From NCBI GenBank assembly GCA_036493915.1, contig DASXPA010000245.1:1-24515 (forward strand): DNA of 24,515 nucleotides, given 5' to 3'. The notes under the pieces were generated by a model that did no database searches, was not told where the DNA came from, and saw only the letters and a program-made list of their open reading frames with translations. Positions 7,949 to 16,090 of this stretch are shown in pieces. The translations under genes were made by a program, and so were the position numbers. Source of the DNA: Palsa-1392 sp036493915. GTDB lineage: Bacteria; Verrucomicrobiota; Verrucomicrobiia; Chthoniobacterales; UBA10450. Every line of letters begins with the position of its first letter. Positions within the stretch are counted from its first letter, which is position 1.

Positions 7949-9715
7949 ATGACCGTTTCCCCCCGTCTCGTTAGTCTCAATCTCGGTTCGCAAACGCTCG
8001 GCCTTGCTCTCTTCGAAGCGCAGGCGCAAGGCCTCGTCCTGACGGGCTACCGGCGGCGCGAAATCCTGGCCGATCCAGTAACGGAAAGCGATCGGCTGCG
8101 ACAGATCACCGCGGCCCTCGCAACCATGATGAGCGAGCTGGGAATCAAAGGCGGCCTAGTGGATTACGCCATCTCGTCGCAATCAGTTTTCACCCGTTTC
8201 GTCAAGCTGCCGCCGATAGATCAGGAGAAAATCGAGCGCATCATCACCTTTGAAGCGCAGCAAAACGTCCCCTTCCCGATCGAGGAAGTGGTCTGGGACT
8301 ATCAACTCGTCGGTTCCGACGTGGAGGAGAAAATGCAAGTCGTGCTCGTCGCGATCAAGGCCGACCTCCTCGACGGGATCAACACCGCCGTCGAGGCCAC
8401 AGGTCTCCAGACGACGCGCGTCGATGTGGCCACGATGGCGCTCTACAACGCCTTTCGCTTCAGCTACAGCGAGCTGAGCGGTTGTTGGTTAGTCATCGAC
8501 ATCGGCGCGCGCACAACCAATCTGCTTTTTGTCGAGCCGGGAAAGGTCTTCACGCGCAGCATTCCGATCGGTGGCAGCTCGATCACTTCTGCTATCGCGA
8601 AGGAATTTCACGAACCGTTTGCCGTCGCCGAGGTGCGCAAGAGGCGCGATGGATTTGTGAGTCTGGGTGGAGCGTACGCGGAAGCGTCCGACCCTGAAGT
8701 ACAGCGCGTCTCGAAGCTCGTCCGCAACACGATGACGCGGCTCCATGCGGAGCTGGCGCGGTCGATCAGCTTTTATCGTTCGCAACAGCACGGCAGCCCG
8801 CCGGAGCGCGTCTTTCTTTGTGGCGGCAGCTCGACCACGCCTTACCTGCGCGAGTTTTTCCAAGAACAACTCCAACTCCCAATCGAGTTCCTCAACCCGC
8901 TCCGAAATGTCGCGGTGGCCGAAAGCGTGCCGCTCGGGGAGGTGGCACAGGCGGCGCATTTGTTAGGCGAACTCATCGGCCTCGCGCTCCGCAGCACCAT
9001 GTCGTGTCCGATGGAGTTGAACCTGCGACCGGCCATCGTGCATCGCCGGCAATGTCTGGCCGAGCGGCGCCCGTTTCTTCTTTTGGCAGCGGTCTGTTTT
9101 CTACTCGGAATTGCCGGCTGGGGATTCTATTACGCGTGCGCGGCTCGTCTCGCAGCGGAGGCCAGCGACTATATTGAAATTCAGGTCGATCAGATGCGCG
9201 GGATCGAGAGCCAGCTGGGGCAGTTGCGGAAGGAAACGGCGGATCTCGACGCCGTGGCGATCCCGTTGTTGCAACGAATCGGCAGCCATGGCAACTGGCT
9301 GAAAGTTCTCGAAGACCTCAACGCGCGCCTGCCGAAGGAGAACATCTGGATTACGGAACTGGCTCCTACTTCGGGCGGACGTGTTCTGGATGAGAAGGAG
9401 AGAACTGGGGTCAACGCTCTCAGCTCCGATCTCTTGGCGATCCCGACCCCGCCGCGCCGTCGCGGCGCTTCGTCGGCGGCGACGCCGGCCCCGCCGATGA
9501 CCGACGGCGTTTTCGTTCGAGGACTTTACCTTTCCAATCCGAAACAGCAGAAGGTGGTGGTCGATTATTTTCGCAATCTGCTCGGCTCCCAGATTTTCGA
9601 GGTGAACCCGGCTGAGCAATCGCAAGTGATCAAGCCAAGCATGCCGACCAATACCGAGTGGGCTTATCCTTACGAGCTGCGTTTGAAGTTGCTCGTGCCG
9701 CTTCCGCTCCCATGA
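7949..9715 (+). CDS. PilM-like protein fused to a PilN-like membrane domain (Amuc_1101-like)
   Basis: The 588-residue protein combines two pilus alignment-complex parts. Residues 1 to about 350 are an actin-like PilM domain: NLGSQTLGLAL near the N terminus, YAISSQSVFTRFVKLPP (73-89), the nucleotide-binding strand WLVIDIGARTTNLL (180-193) and FLCGGSSTTPYL (289-300). Residues 356-361 (ELNLRP) are the PilN-type N-terminal motif that PilM normally binds. A transmembrane helix (about 375-396), a coiled coil and a PilN-like periplasmic domain follow. A low-complexity Pro/Arg/Ala linker lies at about 492-514. In most type IV pilus systems PilM and PilN are separate proteins. The stop overlaps the next start (ATGA at 9712-9715). 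Confidence 0.85.
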   Translation: MTVSPRLVSLNLGSQTLGLALFEAQAQGLVLTGYRRREILADPVTESDRLRQITAALATMMSELGIKGGLVDYAISSQSVFTRFVKLPPIDQEKIERIITFEAQQNVPFPIEEVVWDYQLVGSDVEEKMQVVLVAIKADLLDGINTAVEATGLQTTRVDVATMALYNAFRFSYSELSGCWLVIDIGARTTNLLFVEPGKVFTRSIPIGGSSITSAIAKEFHEPFAVAEVRKRRDGFVSLGGAYAEASDPEVQRVSKLVRNTMTRLHAELARSISFYRSQQHGSPPERVFLCGGSSTTPYLREFFQEQLQLPIEFLNPLRNVAVAESVPLGEVAQAAHLLGELIGLALRSTMSCPMELNLRPAIVHRRQCLAERRPFLLLAAVCFLLGIAGWGFYYACAARLAAEASDYIEIQVDQMRGIESQLGQLRKETADLDAVAIPLLQRIGSHGNWLKVLEDLNARLPKENIWITELAPTSGGRVLDEKERTGVNALSSDLLAIPTPPRRRGASSAATPAPPMTDGVFVRGLYLSNPKQQKVVVDYFRNLLGSQIFEVNPAEQSQVIKPSMPTNTEWAYPYELRLKLLVPLPLP

Positions 9716-10635
9716 ACTGGTTTCGGCAGAATCAGTTTCTCGGCGGATTTCTTATCGGCTTCACGCTTCTGACGCTGGGTGGCCTCGCCTTTTTCCTCCG
9801 CGAAAAAAGCGCGGCCGACGACCAGGCGACGCGATTGAAAGCGACCCGCTCAGAGCTGCAAAGGTTGCACGGCAGTCGCCCCTTCCCGAAACGGGCGAAC
9901 CTCCGCAAAATGAAATCGCAGACAGAGAGCTATCGGAGTTCGTTAGGCGCACTCGAAGCGAAATTGAAGACGTGCTCTTTGCCGCTGGAGCCGCTTCAGC
10001 CTGACGAATTTCAAACGCAGCTGCGAGAGGCAGTCAGCGCGGTAGTCGGAAAAGCCAGCGCAAAGAGAGTCCCGTTGCCTAAAAATTTTAATCTCGGCTT
10101 CGAGGACTATGCGAACTCGTTACCGAATTCCACCGCCGCGCCGCTCCTCGGCCGGGAACTGAAAGCGGTGGCGATTTTGACCGATGCGGTCCTCGATGCG
10201 CGCGTCGAGGCACTGAGCAGTCTGTCACGGACGCCGCTGCCAGAAGAGAAATCAACTCCGGCCCCCACCCTCACTCCCTCCCGCGGACGCGGCCGGTCAC
10301 GTCCCTCGACCGCTGGAGTTCCCAGCCCTGTCAGCGCGCAGCCGATTGAAATCGCTTTCGCGGGCAGCCCCGCGGCAATGCGCAAGTTTCTCAACGAGGT
10401 CGCCAGCGTGAAGGAGCAGTTGTTCGTCATTCGCAGTCTGGTCGTGAAAAATGAACAGGAAAAAGGTCCGAAACGCGGCGGCGCCCCGCGCGCCCCAAGC
10501 GCCGTTGCGGCAAGCCGGACACCGAATTCCGCGGACGCGTCCACGGTCAATTTTATTGTCGGCAACGAGCACCTCAAAGTCTCGGCCCGGATCGACATCA
10601 TCAACCTCAACCCGCACGCCAGGGAGGTTCGTTAG
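9712..10635 (+). CDS. Amuc_1100-like pilus-associated protein (PilO-like position)
   Basis: Starting at the ATG at 9712, which overlaps the upstream stop, the product has 307 residues; Amuc_1100 of Akkermansia is of about this size. The frame is open to 9658, but that start would overlap the PilM-like gene by 58 bases. A short cytoplasmic N terminus (MNWFRQNQ) is followed by one transmembrane helix (about 9-30), a coiled coil (about 32-88), then alpha/beta periplasmic sequence. A Pro/Arg/Ser-rich linker lies at about 184-205. This matches the topology of PilO. Family membership rests on operon position, length and topology, not on an alignment. The stop codon TAG lies in a TCGTTAGGC word (10629-10637). 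Confidence 0.75.
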   Translation: MNWFRQNQFLGGFLIGFTLLTLGGLAFFLREKSAADDQATRLKATRSELQRLHGSRPFPKRANLRKMKSQTESYRSSLGALEAKLKTCSLPLEPLQPDEFQTQLREAVSAVVGKASAKRVPLPKNFNLGFEDYANSLPNSTAAPLLGRELKAVAILTDAVLDARVEALSSLSRTPLPEEKSTPAPTLTPSRGRGRSRPSTAGVPSPVSAQPIEIAFAGSPAAMRKFLNEVASVKEQLFVIRSLVVKNEQEKGPKRGGAPRAPSAVAASRTPNSADASTVNFIVGNEHLKVSARIDIINLNPHAREVR

Positions 10636-10638
10636 GCG

Positions 10639-11583
10639 ATGGAATGGTTGCGCAGCAACTACGATCGCGCGGCGGTCCTCGCTGCCGCTGCTTTCCTGAT
10701 CTTGTGCGCGGTTTTTATTTTTCTCCGTGCGAGGAGTTTCGAAGAACACTTCAACGCAATGGAGAACGCCTTCGCGCCGAACGACACCATTCCCGCAGGC
10801 CTCGCGCCGAAGATCGTCGAGACGATCCACAACCTGCAGAGTCCCCCGCAATGGAGCTTCAGCGGACGCTCCGGATTGTTCGTGCCGGAGAAGCATTTCA
10901 TCGGCGCCGATGGCCGACCAGCGACGCTCAAGAATACTCAGCTCCATCCGCCTGTGCCTAACGAATGGCTGGAGGAGTTTGGCCTCCCGATCGCCGAGGG
11001 AAATGTCCTCACGCAGGACCTGGATGGAGACGGGTTTAACAATCTTGACGAGTGGGAGGGCAAAACGAATCCGACGGAAAAGTCCTCCCATCCGGCTTAC
11101 ACTGCATTGCTTCGGCTGCGCTCTTTTGCGCAAGAGCAATTCCCGCTGGTTTTCACATCCTCGGTCGGCGACACCTTTGGCATCAACAACCTCGACCCGA
11201 GGAAGCCGACGCAATTCCTCAAAGTCGGTGACATCGTGGCCGGGACGGAATTCAAAATCACCGCCTACGCGGAGAAGTCCGACACCGACCGAAACGGCGC
11301 AACGGTCGACGTCTCCGAGTTGACTCTCGAGCAGATCAACACCCACGACCAGGTCACGCTCGTGAAGGAGAAGACGGCAACTGCGCCGGAGTCCGTCGCG
11401 ACTTTCGTCTACACGTGGGGCGGGACCGAGGAAACATTCGCGGTCAAGAAAGATCAGGAATTTTCATTGAAACCACGAGACGAGATCAAATATAAGCTGC
11501 TGTCGGTTCGCCCGGACAAAGCCGTCATCATCAAGACGGAAAAGCCTAACGAAGAGATCGAGATCCCCCTCATGCAGTCATAG
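10639..11583 (+). CDS. Amuc_1099-like pilus-system protein with an EF-hand-type loop
   Basis: The 314-residue protein has an N-terminal transmembrane helix (about 11-30) and a long periplasmic part, fitting the place of a PilP-like linker between inner-membrane complex and secretin. Residues 127-138 (DLDGDGFNNLDE) form a canonical 12-residue calcium-binding loop with Asp at 1, 3 and 5, Gly at 6 and Glu at 12. The following NPT suggests a thrombospondin type 3 or dockerin-like unit rather than a paired EF-hand. Two beta-rich repeats follow (FLKVGDIVAGTEFKITAY and FSLKPRDEIKYKLLSV), both looking like small OB- or SH3-like barrels. The gene starts three bases after the preceding stop. Assignment rests on gene order and architecture. 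Confidence 0.7.
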   Translation: MEWLRSNYDRAAVLAAAAFLILCAVFIFLRARSFEEHFNAMENAFAPNDTIPAGLAPKIVETIHNLQSPPQWSFSGRSGLFVPEKHFIGADGRPATLKNTQLHPPVPNEWLEEFGLPIAEGNVLTQDLDGDGFNNLDEWEGKTNPTEKSSHPAYTALLRLRSFAQEQFPLVFTSSVGDTFGINNLDPRKPTQFLKVGDIVAGTEFKITAYAEKSDTDRNGATVDVSELTLEQINTHDQVTLVKEKTATAPESVATFVYTWGGTEETFAVKKDQEFSLKPRDEIKYKLLSVRPDKAVIIKTEKPNEEIEIPLMQS

Positions 11584-11628
11584 TTCCCCCGCACCTCCTC
11601 GTCCCGCCTCCTCCCCCGACTTATCCCC

Positions 11629-14187
11629 ATGATCACCATCCCACGCCGTTCCCGTCTGCTTCTTGTCGCCCTCCTTCTGGCCGCCTTTTGGCCGGCAGGC
11701 GCGCAAGACATCCAGAGCATCGCGCAGCGGGAGATCGCGCGTCGTCGGGCCGGCGTCGTGCAGGGCGAAGCGGCGCTGGAACGCGGCCGGATCGCGCTGA
11801 AAGCGAAAGATTTTGTCAAAGCGCACGATGAATACCGGACGGCGATCGCCTTCTTGCCCGATGCCCTAACGACGGCGGACAAACACGACGCAGCCGTCTC
11901 CGGCTTCTGCAACAGCGGCGTCGAATTGGCCGAGCAACGGATCGCAGCGGGAAAATACGCCGAGGCGGAGCAGATCGTGCGGGAAATCGTGAACGATCGT
12001 TACGCCCCGAATTGTCGGCCGGCGCTCGAACTCCTCGCGCACCTCTCTGAGCCCGGCTACTACAACCACACGATGGGGCCAACCTTCATCGCCAAGGTCG
12101 AGGACGTGAAGAAGCTCCTGAGCGATGCGGAAGGTTATTATGCTTCAGGACGTTACGATCTTGCATTCAAGAAATACGAGCAGGTCCTCAACCTCGATCC
12201 CTACAATGTCGCCGCGCGCCGGGGCGAAGAGCGGATCGACGTGACGAAAATCCACTACGGCGAGCAGGCCTATAACGAGACCCGTTCGCGTTCGCTCTGG
12301 CAGGTGCAGAAGCGCTGGGAGGAACCCGTGCGGCCATATGGGCAAACGGTCGGCCCGGTCACCGACGCGTTCGCGCGCGACGCCGGCGGGACAGCGCGGA
12401 TCACGCATAAGCTCAACGACATCGTCATTCCAAAGATCGAGTTTCGCGATGCGAGCATCCGGGAGGCGATCGATTTCGTTAGGCAACAAGCAGAGGCGAA
12501 CGACAACTCGCCCGACACGAAGAAAGGCATAAACATCGTCCTCCGCACCACCACTCTCGGTAGCGCCGCCGCGCCTGCGGCCACGGCGGTTCCTGAAAAT
12601 GCCCCGATGGTCCCCGGCGCCGAAGCGCGCGTCACCATCACGCTGACGCAGATTCCGTTAGGCGAAGCGCTCCGTTACATCGCGGGCCAGGCGGGACTAA
12701 AGGTGAAGGTTGAACCTTACGCCGTCTCGATCATTCCAATCAGCGAGCAGAGCACGGATCTTTTCACTAAAGAATATCGCGTCCCGCCCGGTTTCATCAG
12801 CACCTCGGTGAACATCGGTGCCAATGCGCTCGAGCAGCCGGCGACAACCTCGGGGCGCGGCGGCGGCACGGGCAAGGACACCCAGGAGTCGACCGGTGGC
12901 CAGCAACTGGTGAATCGCCAGACTGCGCTCGAGTTCTTGAAGGATCAGGGCGTGCCTTTTCCGGACGGCGCGAGCGCGAATTTTCTCCCGGAGAGCAGCC
13001 GCTTGATCGTCCGCAACACGGAAGAGAATCTGGAGTTGGTCGATGCGCTCGTCGAGCAGGCAAGCGTCGCGGGACCGAAGCAGGTCGAGATCGAAGCGAA
13101 GTTTGTCGAGATCACGCAAACGAATCTGAAGGAACTCGGCTTCGATTGGTTGCTCGGGCAATTTAACGTGCCGGGTTCGAACCGCGTCTTCGCCGGCGGT
13201 GGAACCTCCGGCACAAGCCCCCCGGTTAATCCGGCTGATTACCCCTTCGTGCCACCGGGCGGCCAACCGGTCGGGCAGTTCCCCGTTACCGCCGGCAATC
13301 GCAGTGGAAACCTCGCCATCACCGCCAACGCAATTGATGCGCTTCTTTTCGGCGTTCCCGGCGCCAGTTCACTCGCGCCCGGCATTTTTGGATTAAGCGG
13401 GGTCTTTACGGATCCCCAATTTCAACTCGTCATTCGGGCGCTGAATCAGAAGAAAGGCGTCGACCTTCTTTCTGCCCCCCGCATCACGACCAAGAGCGGC
13501 CAACGCGCGAAGATCGAGATCGTGAGGGAATTTCGTTACCCGACGCAGTTTGAACCTCCGAAAATTCCAGATCGCTTTGGGAGCACCTCCGATACGGGTC
13601 AGGTAAATGTGGGCCCCTCTGGGACCGGCTCATTCCCCGTCACTCCCACGACCCCGACCGCGTTTGAAACGCGCAACACGGGCGTCACTCTCGAGGTGGA
13701 ACCATTGGTCGGCCCCGATGGCGTCACGATCGATTTGAACCTGGTGCCGCAGGTTGTCGAATTTGAGGGCTTCATCAATTACGGCAGCCCGATTAAGACC
13801 GCTTCGACCAACATGCTCGGTATCGTGACGCCCTTCGTCCTTACCGACAATGTCATCAACCAGCCAATCTTTAACTCTCGTAAAGTGACCACGAGCGTGA
13901 GTGTCTGGGACGGGCAAACCGTCGTCCTCGGCGGCCTCATGCGCGAAGACGTGCAAAAGACCGAGGACCGCACGCCGATCCTCGGCGACATCCCACTGAT
14001 CGGACGCCTTTTTCGGACGAACGCCGAGCAGCACATCAAGCGAAACCTCGTCATCTTCGTGACCGCGCGGCTCGTCAATCCGGCGGGTCAGCCGATCAAC
14101 TCGACCGAGGAAGAAGAGGAAACCGAGACGGTGAGCAACCCGATCGAGCCCCCGGTGCTCCCGGGAGTTCCCTATTACAAGAAATAA
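11629..14187 (+). CDS. Secretin of the type II/type IV pilus family (Amuc_1098-like)
   Basis: The 852-residue protein should form the outer-membrane pore of the pilus-like system. It has a signal peptide (about 1-25, ending PAGAQ) and an N-terminal TPR-like helical region (about 40-215, with YYASGRYDLAFKKYEQVLNLDPYN). Secretin N-domains follow (IEFRDASIREAIDFV and later), then the C-terminal secretin core. The signature VWDGQTVVLGGLMREDV, then PILGDIPLIGRLF and RNLVIFVTARLV near residues 760-825 is diagnostic. A Gly/Thr/Gln-rich linker (about 405-425) separates two N-domains. TPR repeats within a secretin fit the Amuc_1098 family. No assembly ATPase, platform protein or prepilin is encoded next to it. 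Confidence 0.92.
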   Translation: MITIPRRSRLLLVALLLAAFWPAGAQDIQSIAQREIARRRAGVVQGEAALERGRIALKAKDFVKAHDEYRTAIAFLPDALTTADKHDAAVSGFCNSGVELAEQRIAAGKYAEAEQIVREIVNDRYAPNCRPALELLAHLSEPGYYNHTMGPTFIAKVEDVKKLLSDAEGYYASGRYDLAFKKYEQVLNLDPYNVAARRGEERIDVTKIHYGEQAYNETRSRSLWQVQKRWEEPVRPYGQTVGPVTDAFARDAGGTARITHKLNDIVIPKIEFRDASIREAIDFVRQQAEANDNSPDTKKGINIVLRTTTLGSAAAPAATAVPENAPMVPGAEARVTITLTQIPLGEALRYIAGQAGLKVKVEPYAVSIIPISEQSTDLFTKEYRVPPGFISTSVNIGANALEQPATTSGRGGGTGKDTQESTGGQQLVNRQTALEFLKDQGVPFPDGASANFLPESSRLIVRNTEENLELVDALVEQASVAGPKQVEIEAKFVEITQTNLKELGFDWLLGQFNVPGSNRVFAGGGTSGTSPPVNPADYPFVPPGGQPVGQFPVTAGNRSGNLAITANAIDALLFGVPGASSLAPGIFGLSGVFTDPQFQLVIRALNQKKGVDLLSAPRITTKSGQRAKIEIVREFRYPTQFEPPKIPDRFGSTSDTGQVNVGPSGTGSFPVTPTTPTAFETRNTGVTLEVEPLVGPDGVTIDLNLVPQVVEFEGFINYGSPIKTASTNMLGIVTPFVLTDNVINQPIFNSRKVTTSVSVWDGQTVVLGGLMREDVQKTEDRTPILGDIPLIGRLFRTNAEQHIKRNLVIFVTARLVNPAGQPINSTEEEEETETVSNPIEPPVLPGVPYYKK

Positions 14188-14250
14188 GGGTTCGCCTGCG
14201 CCCGATGCGGACGGTGCCGATTTGCCTATCCTCACGAGGTGAAATTATTT

Positions 14251-14269
14251 CGCGCTGAGTGCGTTTTTT
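14251..14269 (+). terminator. Probable Rho-independent terminator of the pilus-like operon
   Basis: CGCGC (14251-14255) pairs with GTGCG (14259-14263; one G-T pair) over a three-base loop, followed directly by six T residues (14264-14269). It lies 64 bases after the secretin stop and before the next signal-peptide gene. The stem is short, so strength is uncertain. Confidence 0.5.
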
Positions 14270-14321
14270 CTTGACTGAATTTTCCGGATGTTGATCCCCA
14301 ATGGCAAACTCTGGAAAACCC

Positions 14322-14996
14322 ATGAAAAACCTCCGCTCCCTTCTGGTTGCCTTCCTTGTGGCTTTCGCCGTTTCCGCTCAGGCGCAGATCAGCGATAATC
14401 TGCAGCATCTTGTCGCCACCAACGGCTCTCTCAGCCTGGGTGATAAGACCTTCAGCAATTTTAGTTTTTCCCAGATGGGCCTAACGAACTTTGATCCCGC
14501 TCAGGTGATCGCATCGGTCTCGTTGCTGGGGGACACTTATTTTCTCAGCGTCTCGGGGAATATCAGCTTCATTAACGGCGGAGCGGGGCCGGCGAATTTC
14601 CTGCTGGACTACATTGTTACGGCGAGTGCCGGGCAGATCGACATGATCGACCAATCGTTTACCGGCAGCGCGCAACCCATCGGTAGCGGGTTCCTCGCGA
14701 TCGACGAGACGGTGCGAGATTCTCTGGCAAATGTCGTGGCCAACAGCCATCTGCAGAACGACGACATCAGCGATCCGGCGGCAGAAGCGAACGACCATCT
14801 CAACCTATCCCCCGGCCAAGCCCAATTGGAGATCACCACAGGGATTGGATTCGGTTTGGTCAATGGCGGTATCGATACCATATCTCAATTCCGGCAGTCC
14901 TTCCATCAAGTCATCCCCGAGGGGGGAACGACCGCTTTGTTTGTCATTGGTTTGGGAACTGTGGGTTTGCTTCTGCGCAAAAAAGCGCGCGCCTGA
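14322..14996 (+). CDS. Exported protein with a PEP-CTERM-like C-terminal sorting signal
   Basis: I choose the ATG at 14322 (224 residues) because it begins a clean signal peptide (MKNLRSLLVAFLVAFAVSAQA) and has TGGA seven bases upstream. An in-frame ATG at 14301 adds seven residues. The mature part is beta-rich and Asn/Ser/Gly-rich without a catalytic motif. The C terminus reads VIPEGGTTALFVIGLGTVGL, then LLRKKARA. That is a Pro-Glu-Gly motif, a transmembrane helix and a basic tail, the tripartite signal removed by exosortase/EpsH-type enzymes in Verrucomicrobiota and others. It is probably a surface or matrix protein. No exosortase gene is in the window. A GCCTAACGA word lies in the gene at 14479. 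Confidence 0.8.
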   Translation: MKNLRSLLVAFLVAFAVSAQAQISDNLQHLVATNGSLSLGDKTFSNFSFSQMGLTNFDPAQVIASVSLLGDTYFLSVSGNISFINGGAGPANFLLDYIVTASAGQIDMIDQSFTGSAQPIGSGFLAIDETVRDSLANVVANSHLQNDDISDPAAEANDHLNLSPGQAQLEITTGIGFGLVNGGIDTISQFRQSFHQVIPEGGTTALFVIGLGTVGLLLRKKARA

Positions 14997-15028
14997 AGCG
15001 CTTCTTGCGCGGCGGGAATCAAGTGATG

Positions 15029-15052
15029 AGGCCGGGGATTTCCTGGCCTTTT
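15029..15052 (+). terminator. Rho-independent terminator after the sorting-signal protein
   Basis: AGGCC (15029-15033) and GGCCT (15045-15049) form a stem that continues inside with GG/CC pairs around a short T-rich loop. TTTT follows at 15049-15052. It lies about 30 bases after the preceding stop codon. Confidence 0.55.
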
Positions 15053-15150
15053 CGCTTTCGCAGGCCAGACCGCATCGCTGTCTTGGCAGCACCGGCGAGA
15101 CAACGCTGGGTTGTTGCGGCCAATCGTTTTGTTCACGACGAACTGAAAGC

Positions 15151-15369
15151 ATGACCAAAGCCATCGTTCTCTCTGCCTTCATTACCTCGGCTTTCGCCTT
15201 CGCTGGTTGCGCGGCCGAGGAGCAATCTGAAACCACCACGACGACCTCAGCCAGCGAGAGGGGTGCGATCGGAGGAGCCTCCGATGTCGGCAGCGTCGAG
15301 AGCGGCGTCGGCTCAGGCGGTGCCGCCGCCGGAGCCGCTGCGGCCAGCGCGGCCCAACCCGGCCACTGA
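15151..15369 (+). CDS. Small lipoprotein with a Gly/Ala-rich tail
   Basis: The ORF encodes 72 residues from the ATG at 15151. The signal peptide ends in a lipobox, AFAGC, with Cys at about residue 20, so the mature protein would be lipid-anchored. The remaining 50 residues are of low complexity: a Thr/Ser run (ETTTTTSASE) and then Gly/Ala/Ser repeats. This looks like a disordered tether rather than a folded domain. Larger frames reading through it from 14731 start inside the previous gene and are rejected. Function unknown. It stands after a terminator and about 110 bases before coaE. Confidence 0.6.
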   Translation: MTKAIVLSAFITSAFAFAGCAAEEQSETTTTTSASERGAIGGASDVGSVESGVGSGGAAAGAAAASAAQPGH

Positions 15370-15481
15370 TCCTTTGTTCCTCGCGGAGGTACGAGGACCT
15401 TCCGAAACCAGAATGCGCGGTTTTTCATCCGGCCAATCGCCATGATTGACGAAGCCGACACGATTGCTTTAGAGCGTGCTG

Positions 15482-16090
15482 ATGTCCAAGCGTTGCAGCG
15501 TCATCGGGATCACGGGCGGGATCTCCACTGGCAAATCTACATTCGGCAGATTACTGCAGGAGCGGACGGGCGCGGCATTCTTCGACGCGGATCGTGCGGC
15601 ACGCCGTCTTGTCGATGAAGATGACGAGGTGCGCCGGCTTCTGCGGGAGCAATTTGGAACGGGAATTTTTTCTGCAGGCGGTGATTTGAATCGAGCCGCA
15701 CTTCGCGCCATAGTGTTCGCCGAGTCAGAAAAGAAGCGCGCGCTCGAGCAAATCCTCCACCCGCGCATTCGTCTTCAGTGGGCTGCTGAAGCGAAACGAA
15801 GCCGCCAAGCCGGCGATCTCTTTCTGGCAGATATCCCGCTTCTCTATGAAACCGAAGGTGAAAGTTTGTGCGATTGCGTCGTCGTGGTCGGCTGCTCGCC
15901 AACGATCCAGGCGCAACGCCTGATGCGGCGCGCGCGCCTTTCGCTTCCCGACGCTTTAGCCATGATTTCCTCACAAATGCCGCTCCCCGAGAAGATCTCG
16001 CGCGCCGATCACGTGGTCTGGAACAACGGCCCCCTTTCTGCACTCGAGGCGCAGGTGGAGATACTGGCGCGCCGCTGGGAATCGAATTGA
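15482..16090 (+). CDS. coaE: Dephospho-CoA kinase
   Basis: The enzyme phosphorylates the 3'-hydroxyl of dephospho-CoA with ATP, the last step of coenzyme A synthesis. From the ATG at 15482 it has 202 residues, the usual size; a GTG two codons upstream is an alternative. The P-loop is GGISTGKST (12-20), followed by FFDADRAARRLVD, the family's substrate-binding DAD motif. Later LEQILHPRIR, then LADIPLLYE, give the conserved H-P-x-I/V-R and D-x-P-L-L-x-E blocks. The stop overlaps the rho start (TGATG, 16088-16092), so the two are probably translationally coupled, a neighbourhood not tied to CoA metabolism. Confidence 0.95.
   Translation: MSKRCSVIGITGGISTGKSTFGRLLQERTGAAFFDADRAARRLVDEDDEVRRLLREQFGTGIFSAGGDLNRAALRAIVFAESEKKRALEQILHPRIRLQWAAEAKRSRQAGDLFLADIPLLYETEGESLCDCVVVVGCSPTIQAQRLMRRARLSLPDALAMISSQMPLPEKISRADHVVWNNGPLSALEAQVEILARRWESN

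Noticed and set aside
10297..11346. 349-codon minus-strand ORF across the Amuc_1100- and Amuc_1099-like genes
   Set aside because: It spans the junction of two real genes on the opposite strand, so it is not a coherent gene.
14271..14299. Sigma-70-type promoter starting TTGACT before the sorting-signal protein
   Set aside because: TTGACT is a good -35, but no acceptable -10 hexamer lies 16-18 bases downstream.
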